The translations under genes were made by a program, and so were the position numbers. Of a stretch of 64,000 bases of DNA, positions 6,348 to 15,305 are shown one piece after another; position 1 is the stretch's first letter; the number at the start of each line of letters is the position of its first letter. The notes below the pieces were generated by a model. That model had not been told where the DNA came from and made no database searches. It saw only the letters and a program-made list of their open reading frames with translations. Source of the stretch: Allobosea sp. BH3 (lineage in GTDB: Bacteria; Pseudomonadota; Alphaproteobacteria; Rhizobiales; Beijerinckiaceae); the NCBI RefSeq assembly GCF_025499465.1, contig NZ_JAIMCA010000001.1, forward strand, positions 1 through 64,000, given 5' to 3'.

Positions 6348-7760
6348 TCATTGACCCATGATCAGGTCGGAGAATTCCTTGTCCTCGGCAAAGACGCGCA
6401 GATCATCCTCACCGGCCTTCAGCTCTGCCGGCGAAGGATCGAACAAGGCCCTCAGGAGAACGCGCTCCGCAGCCAACGGCGATGGGAGCATCTGAACGAG
6501 CCTCCGAACGGACTCGAGCGCCTTCTCGCGGACCTCGTCAAGCTCCACTTGAGGGCTCTTCTGCCTCTTGAGCCAGCTGTAGTTCTGACCAAAAGCAGCC
6601 GCTCTCCACAGATAGACGGACGGCTCCGCGATTTTCACCTCGTTGAGGAGAGTATCGGACAGCTCGATGGCCTGCTGGAAACCGTCCGGTCGTGGCAGGT
6701 AAAGCGCCGTCAGGATCGCGCGGTGCAGAAGCTGCGCCTTGGCCTGAGCTGACCCGGCCTTGCCCACCCCCTCCTGGATGATCGCGACCGCACCAGCGTA
6801 ATTGCGCTGCAGACGCCGGACATCCGCGATCCGCATGTAGATTTCGACATTGCCGGGATCTCCCTGCAGGGCGTCCCGGAGAGCGGCTTCCGCGACAGCG
6901 AAATTCCCAAGCCGGGCCTGAGCAGACGCCCAGCCTACGAGTTCCTTGGGGTCGGTAATCTCGGAGCGGCTGATCGCCGCGAGCTTTCGGTCGGCCTCCG
7001 TTGCCGGTGAAAGCTGCGGTTGGGCGCGCTGCTCTCTAGCATCGTCGCTCTCCGTGATCGACCGGCGCCCCGATTCCAGGAGCGCGCCCTGCTCTTCCGC
7101 ACCGAACGTATTCTCGGCGCTGATGAAGATCAGCGTCAGCCGAACACGCGTTTCTAGATAGGAAAACAGGAACCCGCCAAGCACGCCGGTGACGATGAGC
7201 CCCATGAAGAAGGGCATGGGCGTCGTGCCGTCATAAATGTCAGGTGGAGATTTCGCCGCAACGAACGAGGCGGAATACACCGCAGAATCGCGAATATAAT
7301 TCAAGACATTTTGAAATTGAACTAAGCTAATTCCAATGATGATCTTCGTAAGCCAATCCGAAATATCTTCCAGATTTGTATTTGTAATATAGCTCTGCGC
7401 AGACCTCTTGTGCGATGCGCCACCCTGCTGCGAGTCTGGCAATAGAGCGACACCGGCACCGCTCTGCATGCTCACCGTCGCAGCCCTCTGCACGGACCTC
7501 GGAATACCGAACAGAAACCCGAGAAAGAATCCAATCAGCATCGAGCAGATCAGGACAATCAGGCACACGCTCGACGTCAGGAGAAATGCGTGGAGATGAG
7601 ATTCGGCAGAGCGATAAGAGATTGCCCAACTGAATCCGCCGACCACGAGGGTGAACACGACGCAAGCGGCCAGGAAACAATTTTCGATCGGCCGGATTCT
7701 CGAGATCAGTGTCTCCGCGTGAAACGGAGTTCTCCTAACCGAGCTATCCCCGCTAGCCAT
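6348..7760 (-). CDS. Membrane protein with FLFGIPR/NTNLEDISDW domain and C-terminal TPR-like repeats, function unknown
   Basis: I do not recognise a characterised family. The 470-residue chain has hydrophobic segments at ~28-49, ~59-84 and ~183-203 and an amphipathic one at ~136-150. The second ends in FLFGIPR, and residues 125-150 contain the block ITNTNLEDISDWLTKIIIG. I recall the same pair of motifs from other uncharacterised bacterial membrane proteins with varied C-terminal domains (from memory, unchecked). Residues ~265-350 look like tetratricopeptide helices (AVAEAALRDALQGDPGNVEIYMRIADV... type), likely cytosolic and for protein binding. GGGGG just upstream supports ATG 7760. It is separated from aroC by a 31-bp dyad and from ribB by a 21-bp dyad, and it interrupts two housekeeping genes, so it looks like an accessory insertion. 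Base composition seems less GC-rich than its neighbours around 7250-7450. Confidence 0.75.
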   Translation of the reverse strand: MASGDSSVRRTPFHAETLISRIRPIENCFLAACVVFTLVVGGFSWAISYRSAESHLHAFLLTSSVCLIVLICSMLIGFFLGFLFGIPRSVQRAATVSMQSGAGVALLPDSQQGGASHKRSAQSYITNTNLEDISDWLTKIIIGISLVQFQNVLNYIRDSAVYSASFVAAKSPPDIYDGTTPMPFFMGLIVTGVLGGFLFSYLETRVRLTLIFISAENTFGAEEQGALLESGRRSITESDDAREQRAQPQLSPATEADRKLAAISRSEITDPKELVGWASAQARLGNFAVAEAALRDALQGDPGNVEIYMRIADVRRLQRNYAGAVAIIQEGVGKAGSAQAKAQLLHRAILTALYLPRPDGFQQAIELSDTLLNEVKIAEPSVYLWRAAAFGQNYSWLKRQKSPQVELDEVREKALESVRRLVQMLPSPLAAERVLLRALFDPSPAELKAGEDDLRVFAEDKEFSDLIMGQ

Positions 7761-7807
7761 GATGCCCCCACATCACAGTGTGAAGGGCTCAGCCTAGAAA
7801 CCCCAAG

Positions 7808-7838
7808 CGATAATTGCAACCACTGGTTGCAATTATCG
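7808..7838. promoter_or_regulatory. 31-bp perfect dyad between aroC and the membrane/TPR gene
   Basis: CGATAATTGCAACCA (7808-7822) and TGGTTGCAATTATCG (7824-7838) are exact reverse complements around a single base. The dyad starts six bases after the aroC stop and lies 48 bases before the start of the downstream minus-strand gene. No uridine tract follows on the minus strand, so it fits an operator or attachment-type site at least as well as a terminator. Confidence 0.5.
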
Positions 7839-7843
7839 GACTA

Positions 7844-8962
7844 TCATTCCTGAAACGGCCAGCGCGCCTCGACCACTCCCACCTGCCCGCGATGGCGCAG
7901 GTATTGGTCAGCCAGCACACAGGCGACCATCGCCTCTCCCACCGGCACAGCCCGGATGCCGACGCAAGGATCGTGGCGGCCCTTGGTGAACATCTCGGCC
8001 TCGCCCCCGGTGCGAGTCACTGTCGCGCGCGTCGCCAGGATCGAGGAGGTCGGCTTCACCGCGAAACGCGCCACGATGGGCTGCCCCGTCGAGATGCCGC
8101 CGAGGATGCCGCCGGCGTGGTTCGACAGGAAAAGCGGGCGTCCGTCATTGCCGGCGCGCATCTCGTCGGCGTTTTCCTCGCCGGAAAGCTCGGCAGCGGC
8201 GAAGCCCTCGCCGATCTCGACGCCCTTCACCGCATTGATGCTCATCAGCGCCGCGGCGATCTCGGCGTCGAGCTTGCCGTAGATCGGCGCGCCCAACCCA
8301 GCCGGCACGCCCTCCGCGACGATCTCCAACACCGCGCCGATCGACGAACCGGATTTGCGCACCCCGTCGAGGTAGCCTTCGAAGAATTGTGCCGCCTTGG
8401 CGTCGGGGCAGAAGAACGGGTTGTTGCCAACCTCCTCCCAGTCCCAGTTGTTCCGATCGATCTTGTGCGGCCCCATCTGCACCAGTGCGCCGCGCACTGT
8501 CATGCCCGGCACGACCTTGCGGGCGATGGCGCCGGCGGCGACCCGCATTGCCGTCTCGCGCGCCGAGGAGCGCCCGCCCCCGCGATAGTCGCGGATGCCG
8601 TATTTCACGTCATAGGTGAAGTCGGCATGGCCCGGCCGGTACTTGTCCTTGATGTCCGAATAGTCCTTCGACCGCTGGTCGACATTGTCGATCAGGAGGC
8701 CGATCGAGGTGCCGGTCGTCACCTGCACGCCGTCGCTCTCTCGTGCGAAGACGCCGGAGACGATGCGGACCTCGTCCGGCTCCTGACGCTGAGTGGTGAA
8801 GCGCGACTGGCCCGGCCGGCGCCGGTCGAGATCGCCCTGGATATCGGCTTCCGTCAGCGGGATCAGCGGCGGGCAGCCATCCACGACGCAGCCAATGGCC
8901 GGCCCATGGCTCTCGCCGAAGGTGGTGACGCGGAAGAGATGGCCGAAGCTGTTATGCGACAT
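7844..8962 (-). CDS. aroC: Chorismate synthase
   Basis: The 372-residue protein matches chorismate synthase end to end. It starts [16 protein letters not shown], the family's first signature, followed by [17 protein letters not shown] and [17 protein letters not shown], and later the flavin-binding segment [15 protein letters not shown]. It removes phosphate from EPSP to give chorismate, the last step of the shikimate pathway, and needs reduced FMN although the reaction has no net redox change. The placement one gene from ribB is notable because it depends on flavin, but that gene order may be coincidental. The start is supported by the fit to the family N-terminus. It lies upstream of the orphan membrane gene on the same strand, with a dyad between them. 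Confidence 0.97.
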   Translation of the reverse strand: MSHNSFGHLFRVTTFGESHGPAIGCVVDGCPPLIPLTEADIQGDLDRRRPGQSRFTTQRQEPDEVRIVSGVFARESDGVQVTTGTSIGLLIDNVDQRSKDYSDIKDKYRPGHADFTYDVKYGIRDYRGGGRSSARETAMRVAAGAIARKVVPGMTVRGALVQMGPHKIDRNNWDWEEVGNNPFFCPDAKAAQFFEGYLDGVRKSGSSIGAVLEIVAEGVPAGLGAPIYGKLDAEIAAALMSINAVKGVEIGEGFAAAELSGEENADEMRAGNDGRPLFLSNHAGGILGGISTGQPIVARFAVKPTSSILATRATVTRTGGEAEMFTKGRHDPCVGIRAVPVGEAMVACVLADQYLRHRGQVGVVEARWPFQE

Positions 8963-9034
8963 GGGAGCCTGCGCGAAATCTGCGCAGGGTCTTAGTCCGT
9001 GGTGGGACCGGCGGTCAAACCGCCGCCAACCAGA

Positions 9035-12000
9035 TCAATGGGTCGCAGCCTTCGCCGGCACCGCCGGAGCGCCCTCCCAGCGCGTATGCGCCGGCAGGTT
9101 CTCGCCCTTCATGATGACGGTCAGCAGGCCGATCTGGGCATAGTCGCCGACATGAGTGTCGTAGAGCACGGTCGCGCCCGCGCCTACGCAGACGCCCTTG
9201 CCGAGCCTGACACGGCCGACCTTCATCACCCGGTCCTCGTAAAGGTGGGTCTGCAGCGCCGAATGCGCGTTGACGGTGCAGAAATCGCCGACCCGGATGC
9301 AGTCGAACTCGGTGATGTCGGTCGAGTCGAGCCAGACGCCTTTGCCGTATTTCGCGCCGAACAGCATCAGGAACCAGGGCAGGAAAGGCGTGCCGCGCAG
9401 ATAGTCGAACAGCACCTTGCCGCCGAGCCCCCAATACATCACGGCGACGGCCTCGGTGCGCATGGCCCACCAGGACCACATCGGCTTCATCACCGGCCTG
9501 TAGACGCCCATCATGATCCATTTGACGGCCGCGCAGATCAGCGCCTGCACCACGGCGATGGCGACGGCGACACCCATGAAGGCGAAGACGAGGCCGATCC
9601 AGTCGCCCTCGTTGATCTTCTGCTGCAGCACAAGATCGACGGCGAGCGTGCCGAAGGTGATGAACAACATCGCCGGGAAGGAAGTGTGCAGGGCCTCGAA
9701 GACACCCCGCCCGAACTGCTTGCCGAAGGAAGGCTTGTAGGTCCAGTCCGCGCCGAGATCGACCTTCTGCCGCGTCGGCAGCTGGATCGGCGGCGAGCCG
9801 AACCAGGTGTCGCCCGGCTGCATGCGGTCATTGGCCGGCGGCTTCGACTTGATGCCGATCAGCACCCGGTCGGGAATGGTCGCGCCCGGCGGCACCACAG
9901 CGTCGTTGCCGACGAAGACCTGCTCGCCCGTACGCGTCATGTCGAGACGCATATAGCCGCGGCGCATGTCCTCGTCGCCGAAGACCACCTCATCGGCGAT
10001 GAAGTTGCCCGCGCCGATGCCGGTCAGGTCATAGCGGCCGGAGAGATTGGTCGAGATCTCGGCGCCCTTGCCGATGCTGGCGCCCATCAGCCGATACCAG
10101 AAGCGCATATAGATCGTCGCGAACAGCGAGGAGAGCGTCTCCAGCGTCACCTCGGTCGCCAGCGCTACGGTCCATTTGCGGGCATAGAACGCCGAGTGGA
10201 TCGAGTAGGAGCCGGAGGTCACGCGCGGCAGGATCGCCCAGCGCAGGCCCGCCATCAGCAGCACGGTGAAGGCGATGAGGCCGATCGCGGTCGGCCAGGT
10301 CAGGATCGGCAGGAACCAGAGATAGCTGATCTCGGTCCATTCGGCGATGAAGTTGTCGATCTGGTCGAACAGCCAGAAGGCCGGGAAGATCGGCAGCAGG
10401 CTCACCGGCGGCAGCACGATCAGCATCAGGAGGTAGAAGAGCGTCATCGCCGCACGGCGCCCGGGGCTGGCTTGCGCCTGCTCCGGCAGGGAGGCGAGAT
10501 CGACCATGCCGATCTTCCGGCCGGGCGTGCCGTCCCAGATCTCGCCCTCGCCAACCTGAAGGCCGGGTGGGATCGCGGTCAGGTCCCCGATCTCGGCATG
10601 ATCGCCGATCACCGAGCCATGGCCGAGCACGACGGAGGCGCCGGCCGAGACGTCCTTGCCGATGGTGATGCGGCCGAGGATGAGCTTGTCACCGATCGCC
10701 TCGCCATTCGCGAAGGTGGTCTTGGAGCCGAAGCTCGTGCCCTCGCCGATCTCGATCAGGTCGATCGCGCCGGCCTCGTAGTCCGAGATGATGACGTCGC
10801 GCCCAACCTTCGCGCCGAGCAGGCGCCAGTAGAAGCGCATCACCGGCGTGCCCTGCAGCCATTTGATATGGACGAGCCCGGCGACGCGCGCCGCGAACCA
10901 CCAGCGGAAATAATAGACGCCCCAGAGCGGGTAGACGCCGGGCCTGGTGCGCCCGAGCACCAGCCATTTCAGCGCGATTCCGATGAGCCCGGTGACGACG
11001 ATGATCCCGACATAGACACCGAGCAGCGCAGCGATCTGGCCGAGAAGCGGCAGGTCCTCACCCGAGATAAGCATGTAGGTGACGAAGACGCCGAGCCACT
11101 GCGCCGTCGAGAGCCCGATGATGACCGGCAACGCAACGGCCTGCGCCAGTCCGCAGAGGAAGCGGCGCATGAAGGGCGGTGGCGTGAAGGAGAGGTCCTC
11201 GCTCACAGCTGCGCCGCGCGAGTCGAGCAGTTCCGCCATGGCGCGAAGCGTGCGGGCGCCATAGACGTCCTGCAGCGTGATACCGGCATGGGCCGGCGTC
11301 TCGCGCACAATCGAGATGAAGCGCGCCGCGAGCAGCGAATGCCCGCCGAGATCCATGAAGAAATCGGCTTCCAGCGGCAGGCTCGCCGCGCCGAGAACGC
11401 GCTTGGCCGCCTCCAGCAGCGCGGCCTCCGTGGCGTTGCGCGGCGGCTCCTGCTCGCCATCGGCGCTCGGCGCCGTCAGCGGCGCCGCCTTCAGCATCTT
11501 GCGGTCAACCTTGCCGGAGACCATGCGCGGCAGCGAGCCGACCGCCTCGAAATGTGCCGGGACCATGTAAGGCGGCAATTGATCGCGCAGCGAGGCCCGT
11601 AGCGCCGCCCCGTCCACTGCCACGCCGAGCTCAGCCACGACGAAGGCGACGAGCCGCTCGATGCCGTCGTCGCTGCGCAGCACGACCGCCGCCTGCGCCA
11701 CACCCGGCTCATCCGTCAGCTTGGTTTCGATCTCACCGAGCTCGACGCGGAAGCCGCGGATCTTGATCTGGTCGTCGATGCGGCCGTGGAAGACGATGTT
11801 GCCATTAGCGTCGAGGCTGACCGCGTCGCCCGAGCGGTAGAGCACCGGGTCGTCACCGCCCGCGACCGCCGCGAAGGGGTTGGCGATGAACTTCTCGGCC
11901 GTGAGCTCCGGCCGGCCGTGATAGCCGCTGGCGACGCCCGGTCCGCCGATCAGCAATTCGCCCTGCTCGCCCGGCTGGACGAGATGAAGCTCCTCATTGA

Positions 12001-13051
12001 CGACATAGGCCGTGTAGTTCGGGATCGGCCGGCCGATGGTGACCGTCTCGCCCGGAACCACCTCTGCGGCGGTGGCGACGACGGTGGCCTCAGTCGGCCC
12101 ATAGGTGTTGAGGATGCGCCGGCCGGGCCGAGACCATTTCTGCACGATCGCAGGCGGCAAGGCCTCGCCGCCGAGCAGAATCAGCTTCAGCGAGGGCACG
12201 TCGGCCGGCAGGATGCCGAGCAGCGTCGGCACCGTGTCGATGACGGTGACGCCGGCTTCAGTCAGGATCTCCGGCAGCTTCTCGGCATCGCCCATCATCT
12301 CCGTCGAGGCGACGAACAGCGTCGCGCCGACGAGATAGGGCGTCCAAATCTCCTCCATCGACAGGTCAAAGGCGACGGAAGCGCCCTGGAACACGACATC
12401 GTCCGGCCCGATGCCGTAGAGCGCGTTACCCGAGCGCAGGAAATGGCAGATGTTACGATGGCTGATCACAATCGCCTTCGGCGTGCCCGTCGAGCCGGAG
12501 GTGTAGATCAGATAGGCCGGATGTCCCGTGGTCAGCCCGGCGGGACGAGCCGGCGGCTCGATCCCGTCCGCGCTCTCGGCGAGGGCCACCGGCGTCCAGA
12601 CCGTCCGCTCGGTCGCCTCGGCCCGGCCGGTCCAGCAGGGGCAGGTGACGATGCCCTTGGCGGCGGCGTCGTCGAGGCAGGTCGCGATGCGCTCGACCGG
12701 CGCCTCGGCATCGAAGGGCACCCAGGCCGCGCCCGCGCGGGTGATCGCGATCTGCGCGATGAGGAGATCGACTCCCCGCGGCATCCACAGGCCGACCATG
12801 TCGCCAGGCCCGACACCTGCGAGCTGCAGTCCACGCGCCTGACGCCCGGCCGCGGCCCAGACCTCGGCATAGCTGAGCCGGCGCTCGCGATCGACGAGAG
12901 CAGCATGATCGGGGCGCGCGGAGACGCTCGCCGCGAAGAGTTCGGCCAGAACCTCGTCGCGGATCAGATCGGGCCGCTTCTCGCCCGCCAGCATGGCGAG
13001 CGGGTTGGCGGCCGATTCAGGCGCCGCCGACGGCTTCGTCATATCGTTCAT
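9035..13051 (-). CDS. Pls/PosA-type single-module nonribosomal peptide synthetase with membrane acyltransferase-like C-terminus
   Basis: The 1338-residue protein starts with an adenylation domain (~31-515): TSGSTGTPK at 184-192, YGPTE at 317-321, the YRSGD motif and VSGKVDRK with the catalytic Lys ~514. A carrier domain follows with the phosphopantetheine serine in LGGHSLL (Ser ~572). From ~630 onward there are repeated pairs of membrane helices, each leading into a hexapeptide-repeat (left-handed beta-helix) segment; three such units are visible. This layout is that of Pls, the epsilon-poly-lysine synthetase, and PosA-like relatives, in which the terminal part is thought to join monomers iteratively. 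Hand alignment with GrsA puts Asp229, Leu230, Glu233 and Asp272 in the pocket; the two acids suggest a cationic amino acid. No condensation or thioesterase domain is present. It has no biosynthetic partners nearby. Confidence 0.88.
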   Translation of the reverse strand: MNDMTKPSAAPESAANPLAMLAGEKRPDLIRDEVLAELFAASVSARPDHAALVDRERRLSYAEVWAAAGRQARGLQLAGVGPGDMVGLWMPRGVDLLIAQIAITRAGAAWVPFDAEAPVERIATCLDDAAAKGIVTCPCWTGRAEATERTVWTPVALAESADGIEPPARPAGLTTGHPAYLIYTSGSTGTPKAIVISHRNICHFLRSGNALYGIGPDDVVFQGASVAFDLSMEEIWTPYLVGATLFVASTEMMGDAEKLPEILTEAGVTVIDTVPTLLGILPADVPSLKLILLGGEALPPAIVQKWSRPGRRILNTYGPTEATVVATAAEVVPGETVTIGRPIPNYTAYVVNEELHLVQPGEQGELLIGGPGVASGYHGRPELTAEKFIANPFAAVAGGDDPVLYRSGDAVSLDANGNIVFHGRIDDQIKIRGFRVELGEIETKLTDEPGVAQAAVVLRSDDGIERLVAFVVAELGVAVDGAALRASLRDQLPPYMVPAHFEAVGSLPRMVSGKVDRKMLKAAPLTAPSADGEQEPPRNATEAALLEAAKRVLGAASLPLEADFFMDLGGHSLLAARFISIVRETPAHAGITLQDVYGARTLRAMAELLDSRGAAVSEDLSFTPPPFMRRFLCGLAQAVALPVIIGLSTAQWLGVFVTYMLISGEDLPLLGQIAALLGVYVGIIVVTGLIGIALKWLVLGRTRPGVYPLWGVYYFRWWFAARVAGLVHIKWLQGTPVMRFYWRLLGAKVGRDVIISDYEAGAIDLIEIGEGTSFGSKTTFANGEAIGDKLILGRITIGKDVSAGASVVLGHGSVIGDHAEIGDLTAIPPGLQVGEGEIWDGTPGRKIGMVDLASLPEQAQASPGRRAAMTLFYLLMLIVLPPVSLLPIFPAFWLFDQIDNFIAEWTEISYLWFLPILTWPTAIGLIAFTVLLMAGLRWAILPRVTSGSYSIHSAFYARKWTVALATEVTLETLSSLFATIYMRFWYRLMGASIGKGAEISTNLSGRYDLTGIGAGNFIADEVVFGDEDMRRGYMRLDMTRTGEQVFVGNDAVVPPGATIPDRVLIGIKSKPPANDRMQPGDTWFGSPPIQLPTRQKVDLGADWTYKPSFGKQFGRGVFEALHTSFPAMLFITFGTLAVDLVLQQKINEGDWIGLVFAFMGVAVAIAVVQALICAAVKWIMMGVYRPVMKPMWSWWAMRTEAVAVMYWGLGGKVLFDYLRGTPFLPWFLMLFGAKYGKGVWLDSTDITEFDCIRVGDFCTVNAHSALQTHLYEDRVMKVGRVRLGKGVCVGAGATVLYDTHVGDYAQIGLLTVIMKGENLPAHTRWEGAPAVPAKAATH

Positions 13052-13367
13052 CGCGCCCCGCTGCGCCCGGAAAGCCCGCCATCGCGGAGGTCATGGATGC
13101 CCCCGGCAACCGCGCGCTGTCTTACCGCGCACCTCATAAGAAAACTGGAATCGTCGCCTCTTCGTAGCGACTTTCACGTGAGCCCCCCGGCCGGGCAAGC
13201 CGCTGCTTCACGCCGTTTTGCTACCACATCCCTCCTGCAGAATCACGCGTGAACCCGCGATGAATGTCGGAAGCGTTCCAGCCTTCCATCCTCCATCCGC
13301 AGGAGACGCTCTTTGGCAGAAGACGCGCCGAAGGATTCCTCGGGCTCCGCCATAGCCCGGCAGACTC
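13052..13367. other. 316-base gap upstream of the NRPS gene
   Basis: No gene is supported here. The stretch holds the presumptive promoter region of the minus-strand NRPS and the 3' flank of the histidine-phosphatase gene. A short inverted repeat, GTCGC at 13154-13158 with GCGAC at 13168-13172, is visible but unremarkable. Confidence 0.5.
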
Positions 13368-13964
13368 TCAGAGCCAGTCGGCCTTGCCGCCCGTGATGAC
13401 GAGCAGCTTGCCCTGCCAGATGTCGACCATCGCGGCCTCGCGCGGAGAAACCGCCCCGATCAGTGCCAGCACGGCACGCGCCACACCGCCATGGCTAACG
13501 ATCACGGTCTCGCCGTCCAGGTCTTCCAGGACCGGGCGCACCCGCTCGGCCAGCATGCGGTAGCTCTCGCCGCCCGGAGGCACGAAGCTCCATTTGTCGC
13601 GCTCACGCAGATTTGCCTGCTCACGCTCGGCCTTGCGGATGTCGCGCCAGGTGAAACCTTCCCATTCGCCAAAGGTCAGCTCCTTGAGCCGGTCCTCGAC
13701 TCCGTAGCTGCCAGCCGGAAGGGCAAGTTCGGCACGCAGAATGTCCATCGTCTCGCGCGCCCGCTGCATCGGCGAGGCGATGTAGGCGAGCTCGGCATAG
13801 GTTGGCGCCAGCGCCTTGAGGCGCCCGGCCGCCTCTGCCGCCTGCCTGCGTCCGAGATCGTTGAGCGGGATGTCCTGCCCGCCCTGCAGCCTCCCTTCCC
13901 GATTCCAGTCGGTCTCGCCATGGCGAACGAGGATGAGCCGGTGCGGTAGCGAGAGCGGAAGCAT
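13368..13964 (-). CDS. Histidine phosphatase family protein (phosphoglycerate mutase-like)
   Basis: A 198-residue member of the branch-1 histidine phosphatase superfamily. The phospho-accepting motif is LILVRHGETDWNREGR near the N-terminus, the second arginine pair lies in SPMQRARETMDIL, the catalytic Glu region in KELTFGEWEGFTW and the second His in VIVSHGGVARAVLA. Short single-domain members without the mutase insertion are usually phosphatases acting on small metabolites, for example alpha-ribazole phosphate or sugar phosphates; which one is not decidable. The open frame continues upstream over the folP promoter and into folP antisense, so the start is set at ATG 13964, where family similarity begins. 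It is divergent from the folate operon with 130 bases between. Confidence 0.88.
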   Translation of the reverse strand: MLPLSLPHRLILVRHGETDWNREGRLQGGQDIPLNDLGRRQAAEAAGRLKALAPTYAELAYIASPMQRARETMDILRAELALPAGSYGVEDRLKELTFGEWEGFTWRDIRKAEREQANLRERDKWSFVPPGGESYRMLAERVRPVLEDLDGETVIVSHGGVARAVLALIGAVSPREAAMVDIWQGKLLVITGGKADWL

Positions 13965-14094
13965 GAAGGCGCTTCTGCACGCTGGCGCAGCCTCCGTCAA
14001 AAGCCCTGCGCAGCGAACCGCCATGCATCCCGACCATGGCGACAATCGGCCGCTTCCTGTGGCCCAAAATCCACGGCCTGTGTATAGCGGCCGC

Positions 14095-14934
14095 ATGCCC
14101 TTCGCTCTCACCCTGCCGGACGGCCGCACGCTCACGCTCGACGCGCCGCTCGTCATGGGCATCGTCAACGTGACGCCGGACTCCTTCTCGGATGGCGGCC
14201 TGCTCGTCGACGCGGACTCCGCCCTGGCGCATGGCGAGCGCCTCGCGGCCGAGGGCGCGGCGATCCTCGACATCGGCGGGGAATCGACCCGCCCGGGCCA
14301 CGCCACTGTCGATGCCGAAACAGAAAAGGCGCGCGTCGTCCCGGTCATCGCCGGGCTGAAGCGCCGGCTCGACACACCGATCTCGATCGACAGCTACAAG
14401 GCGGACGTCGCGGAGGCCGCGCTCGTGGCCGGCGCCTCCATCGTCAACGATGTCTGGGGCGCACAGCGCGAACCCCGCATCGCGGAAGTCGCAGCGCAGG
14501 CCGGCGCGCCGATCATCCTGATGCATAACCGCGACGGGGTGGATGCCTCGCTCGACATCTTCGACGAGGTCCTGCGCTTCCTGGAACGCTCCATCGCCAC
14601 CGCAACGCGGGCCGGCGTGCCTCACAGCCAGATCGTCGTCGACCCCGGCATCGGCTTCGGCAAGACCCCGCGCCAGAACCTCGACCTCATCCGCCGTCTC
14701 GATCGGCTCGAAGCGCTCGGCTGCCCTGTGCTGCTCGGCGCCTCCCGCAAATCGACGCTGGGCCTCGTCACGGGCCGCAAGATTCCGGCGGAGAGGCTTG
14801 CCGCCAGCATCGCCGCCCATCTCTACGGTGCGAGCCGCGGCGCCGCCATCATCCGCGCCCATGACGTTGCACCCCATATCGATGCGCTCAAGACCTGGGC
14901 CGCCATCGAGGACAGCACGAAGGTGGATCCGTGA
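14095..14934 (+). CDS. folP: Dihydropteroate synthase
   Basis: A 279-residue TIM-barrel enzyme that joins 6-hydroxymethyl-dihydropterin pyrophosphate and p-aminobenzoate to dihydropteroate; it is the sulfonamide target. The two family signatures are intact: MGIVNVTPDSFSDGG at ~20-34 and DIGGESTRPGH with the pterin/phosphate loop, followed by ISIDSYK, DPGIGFGKT and LLGASRKS. The open frame extends upstream to 13816 but would overlap the divergent phosphatase; ATG 14095 gives the standard N-terminus. It is first in a tight folP-folB-folK operon: its stop overlaps the folB GTG start by four bases, indicating translational coupling. Confidence 0.97.
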   Translation: MPFALTLPDGRTLTLDAPLVMGIVNVTPDSFSDGGLLVDADSALAHGERLAAEGAAILDIGGESTRPGHATVDAETEKARVVPVIAGLKRRLDTPISIDSYKADVAEAALVAGASIVNDVWGAQREPRIAEVAAQAGAPIILMHNRDGVDASLDIFDEVLRFLERSIATATRAGVPHSQIVVDPGIGFGKTPRQNLDLIRRLDRLEALGCPVLLGASRKSTLGLVTGRKIPAERLAASIAAHLYGASRGAAIIRAHDVAPHIDALKTWAAIEDSTKVDP

Positions 14935-15305
14935 GCGAAACCGGCCGCATCCTGATCGAGAAGCTCGACATCTACGCCTATCACGGCGTCTTCACGGAGG
15001 AGGAACGGCTCGGCCAGCGCTTCATCCTCGACATGGTCCTGGACGTGGATTTGCGTCAGGCGGCGGAGAGCGACGCGCTCACCGACACGGTCGATTATGG
15101 CCGCGCCGTCGCCGTCGCGAGCGCGGCCTTCACAGCCCGCCGCTACCAGTTGCTCGAGGCCGCCGCACGTGCCGTGGCGCTTGCCCTGTTCGACGCCTTC
15201 CCGCCGATCGCCGGCATCGAGATCACCCTGCGCAAGCCGGGCCCGCCGATCCCGGCGGCGCTGGGTTCGGTCGGCATCCGGCTGGACTTCCAGCGTGAGG
15301 ATTGA
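14931..15305 (+). CDS. folB: Dihydroneopterin aldolase
   Basis: The 124-residue protein has the FolB fold and signatures: IEKLDIYAYHGVFTEEERLGQRF near the N-terminus, DTVDYGRAVA in the middle, and ITLRKPGPPIP, which contains the catalytic-region Lys. It cleaves 7,8-dihydroneopterin to 6-hydroxymethyl-dihydropterin and glycolaldehyde, supplying FolK. Translation starts at GTG 14931 overlapping the folP stop, and its own 3' end overlaps folK by 11 bases. Confidence 0.96.
   Translation: MSETGRILIEKLDIYAYHGVFTEEERLGQRFILDMVLDVDLRQAAESDALTDTVDYGRAVAVASAAFTARRYQLLEAAARAVALALFDAFPPIAGIEITLRKPGPPIPAALGSVGIRLDFQRED

Noticed and set aside
8999..11602. 867-residue open frame antisense to the NRPS
   Set aside because: Compositional shadow of the GC-rich NRPS gene; His/Arg/Asp-rich without domain character.
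13264..13563. 99-residue plus-strand frame before the histidine phosphatase
   Set aside because: Mostly antisense to the phosphatase 3' end, Ser/Arg-rich shadow.
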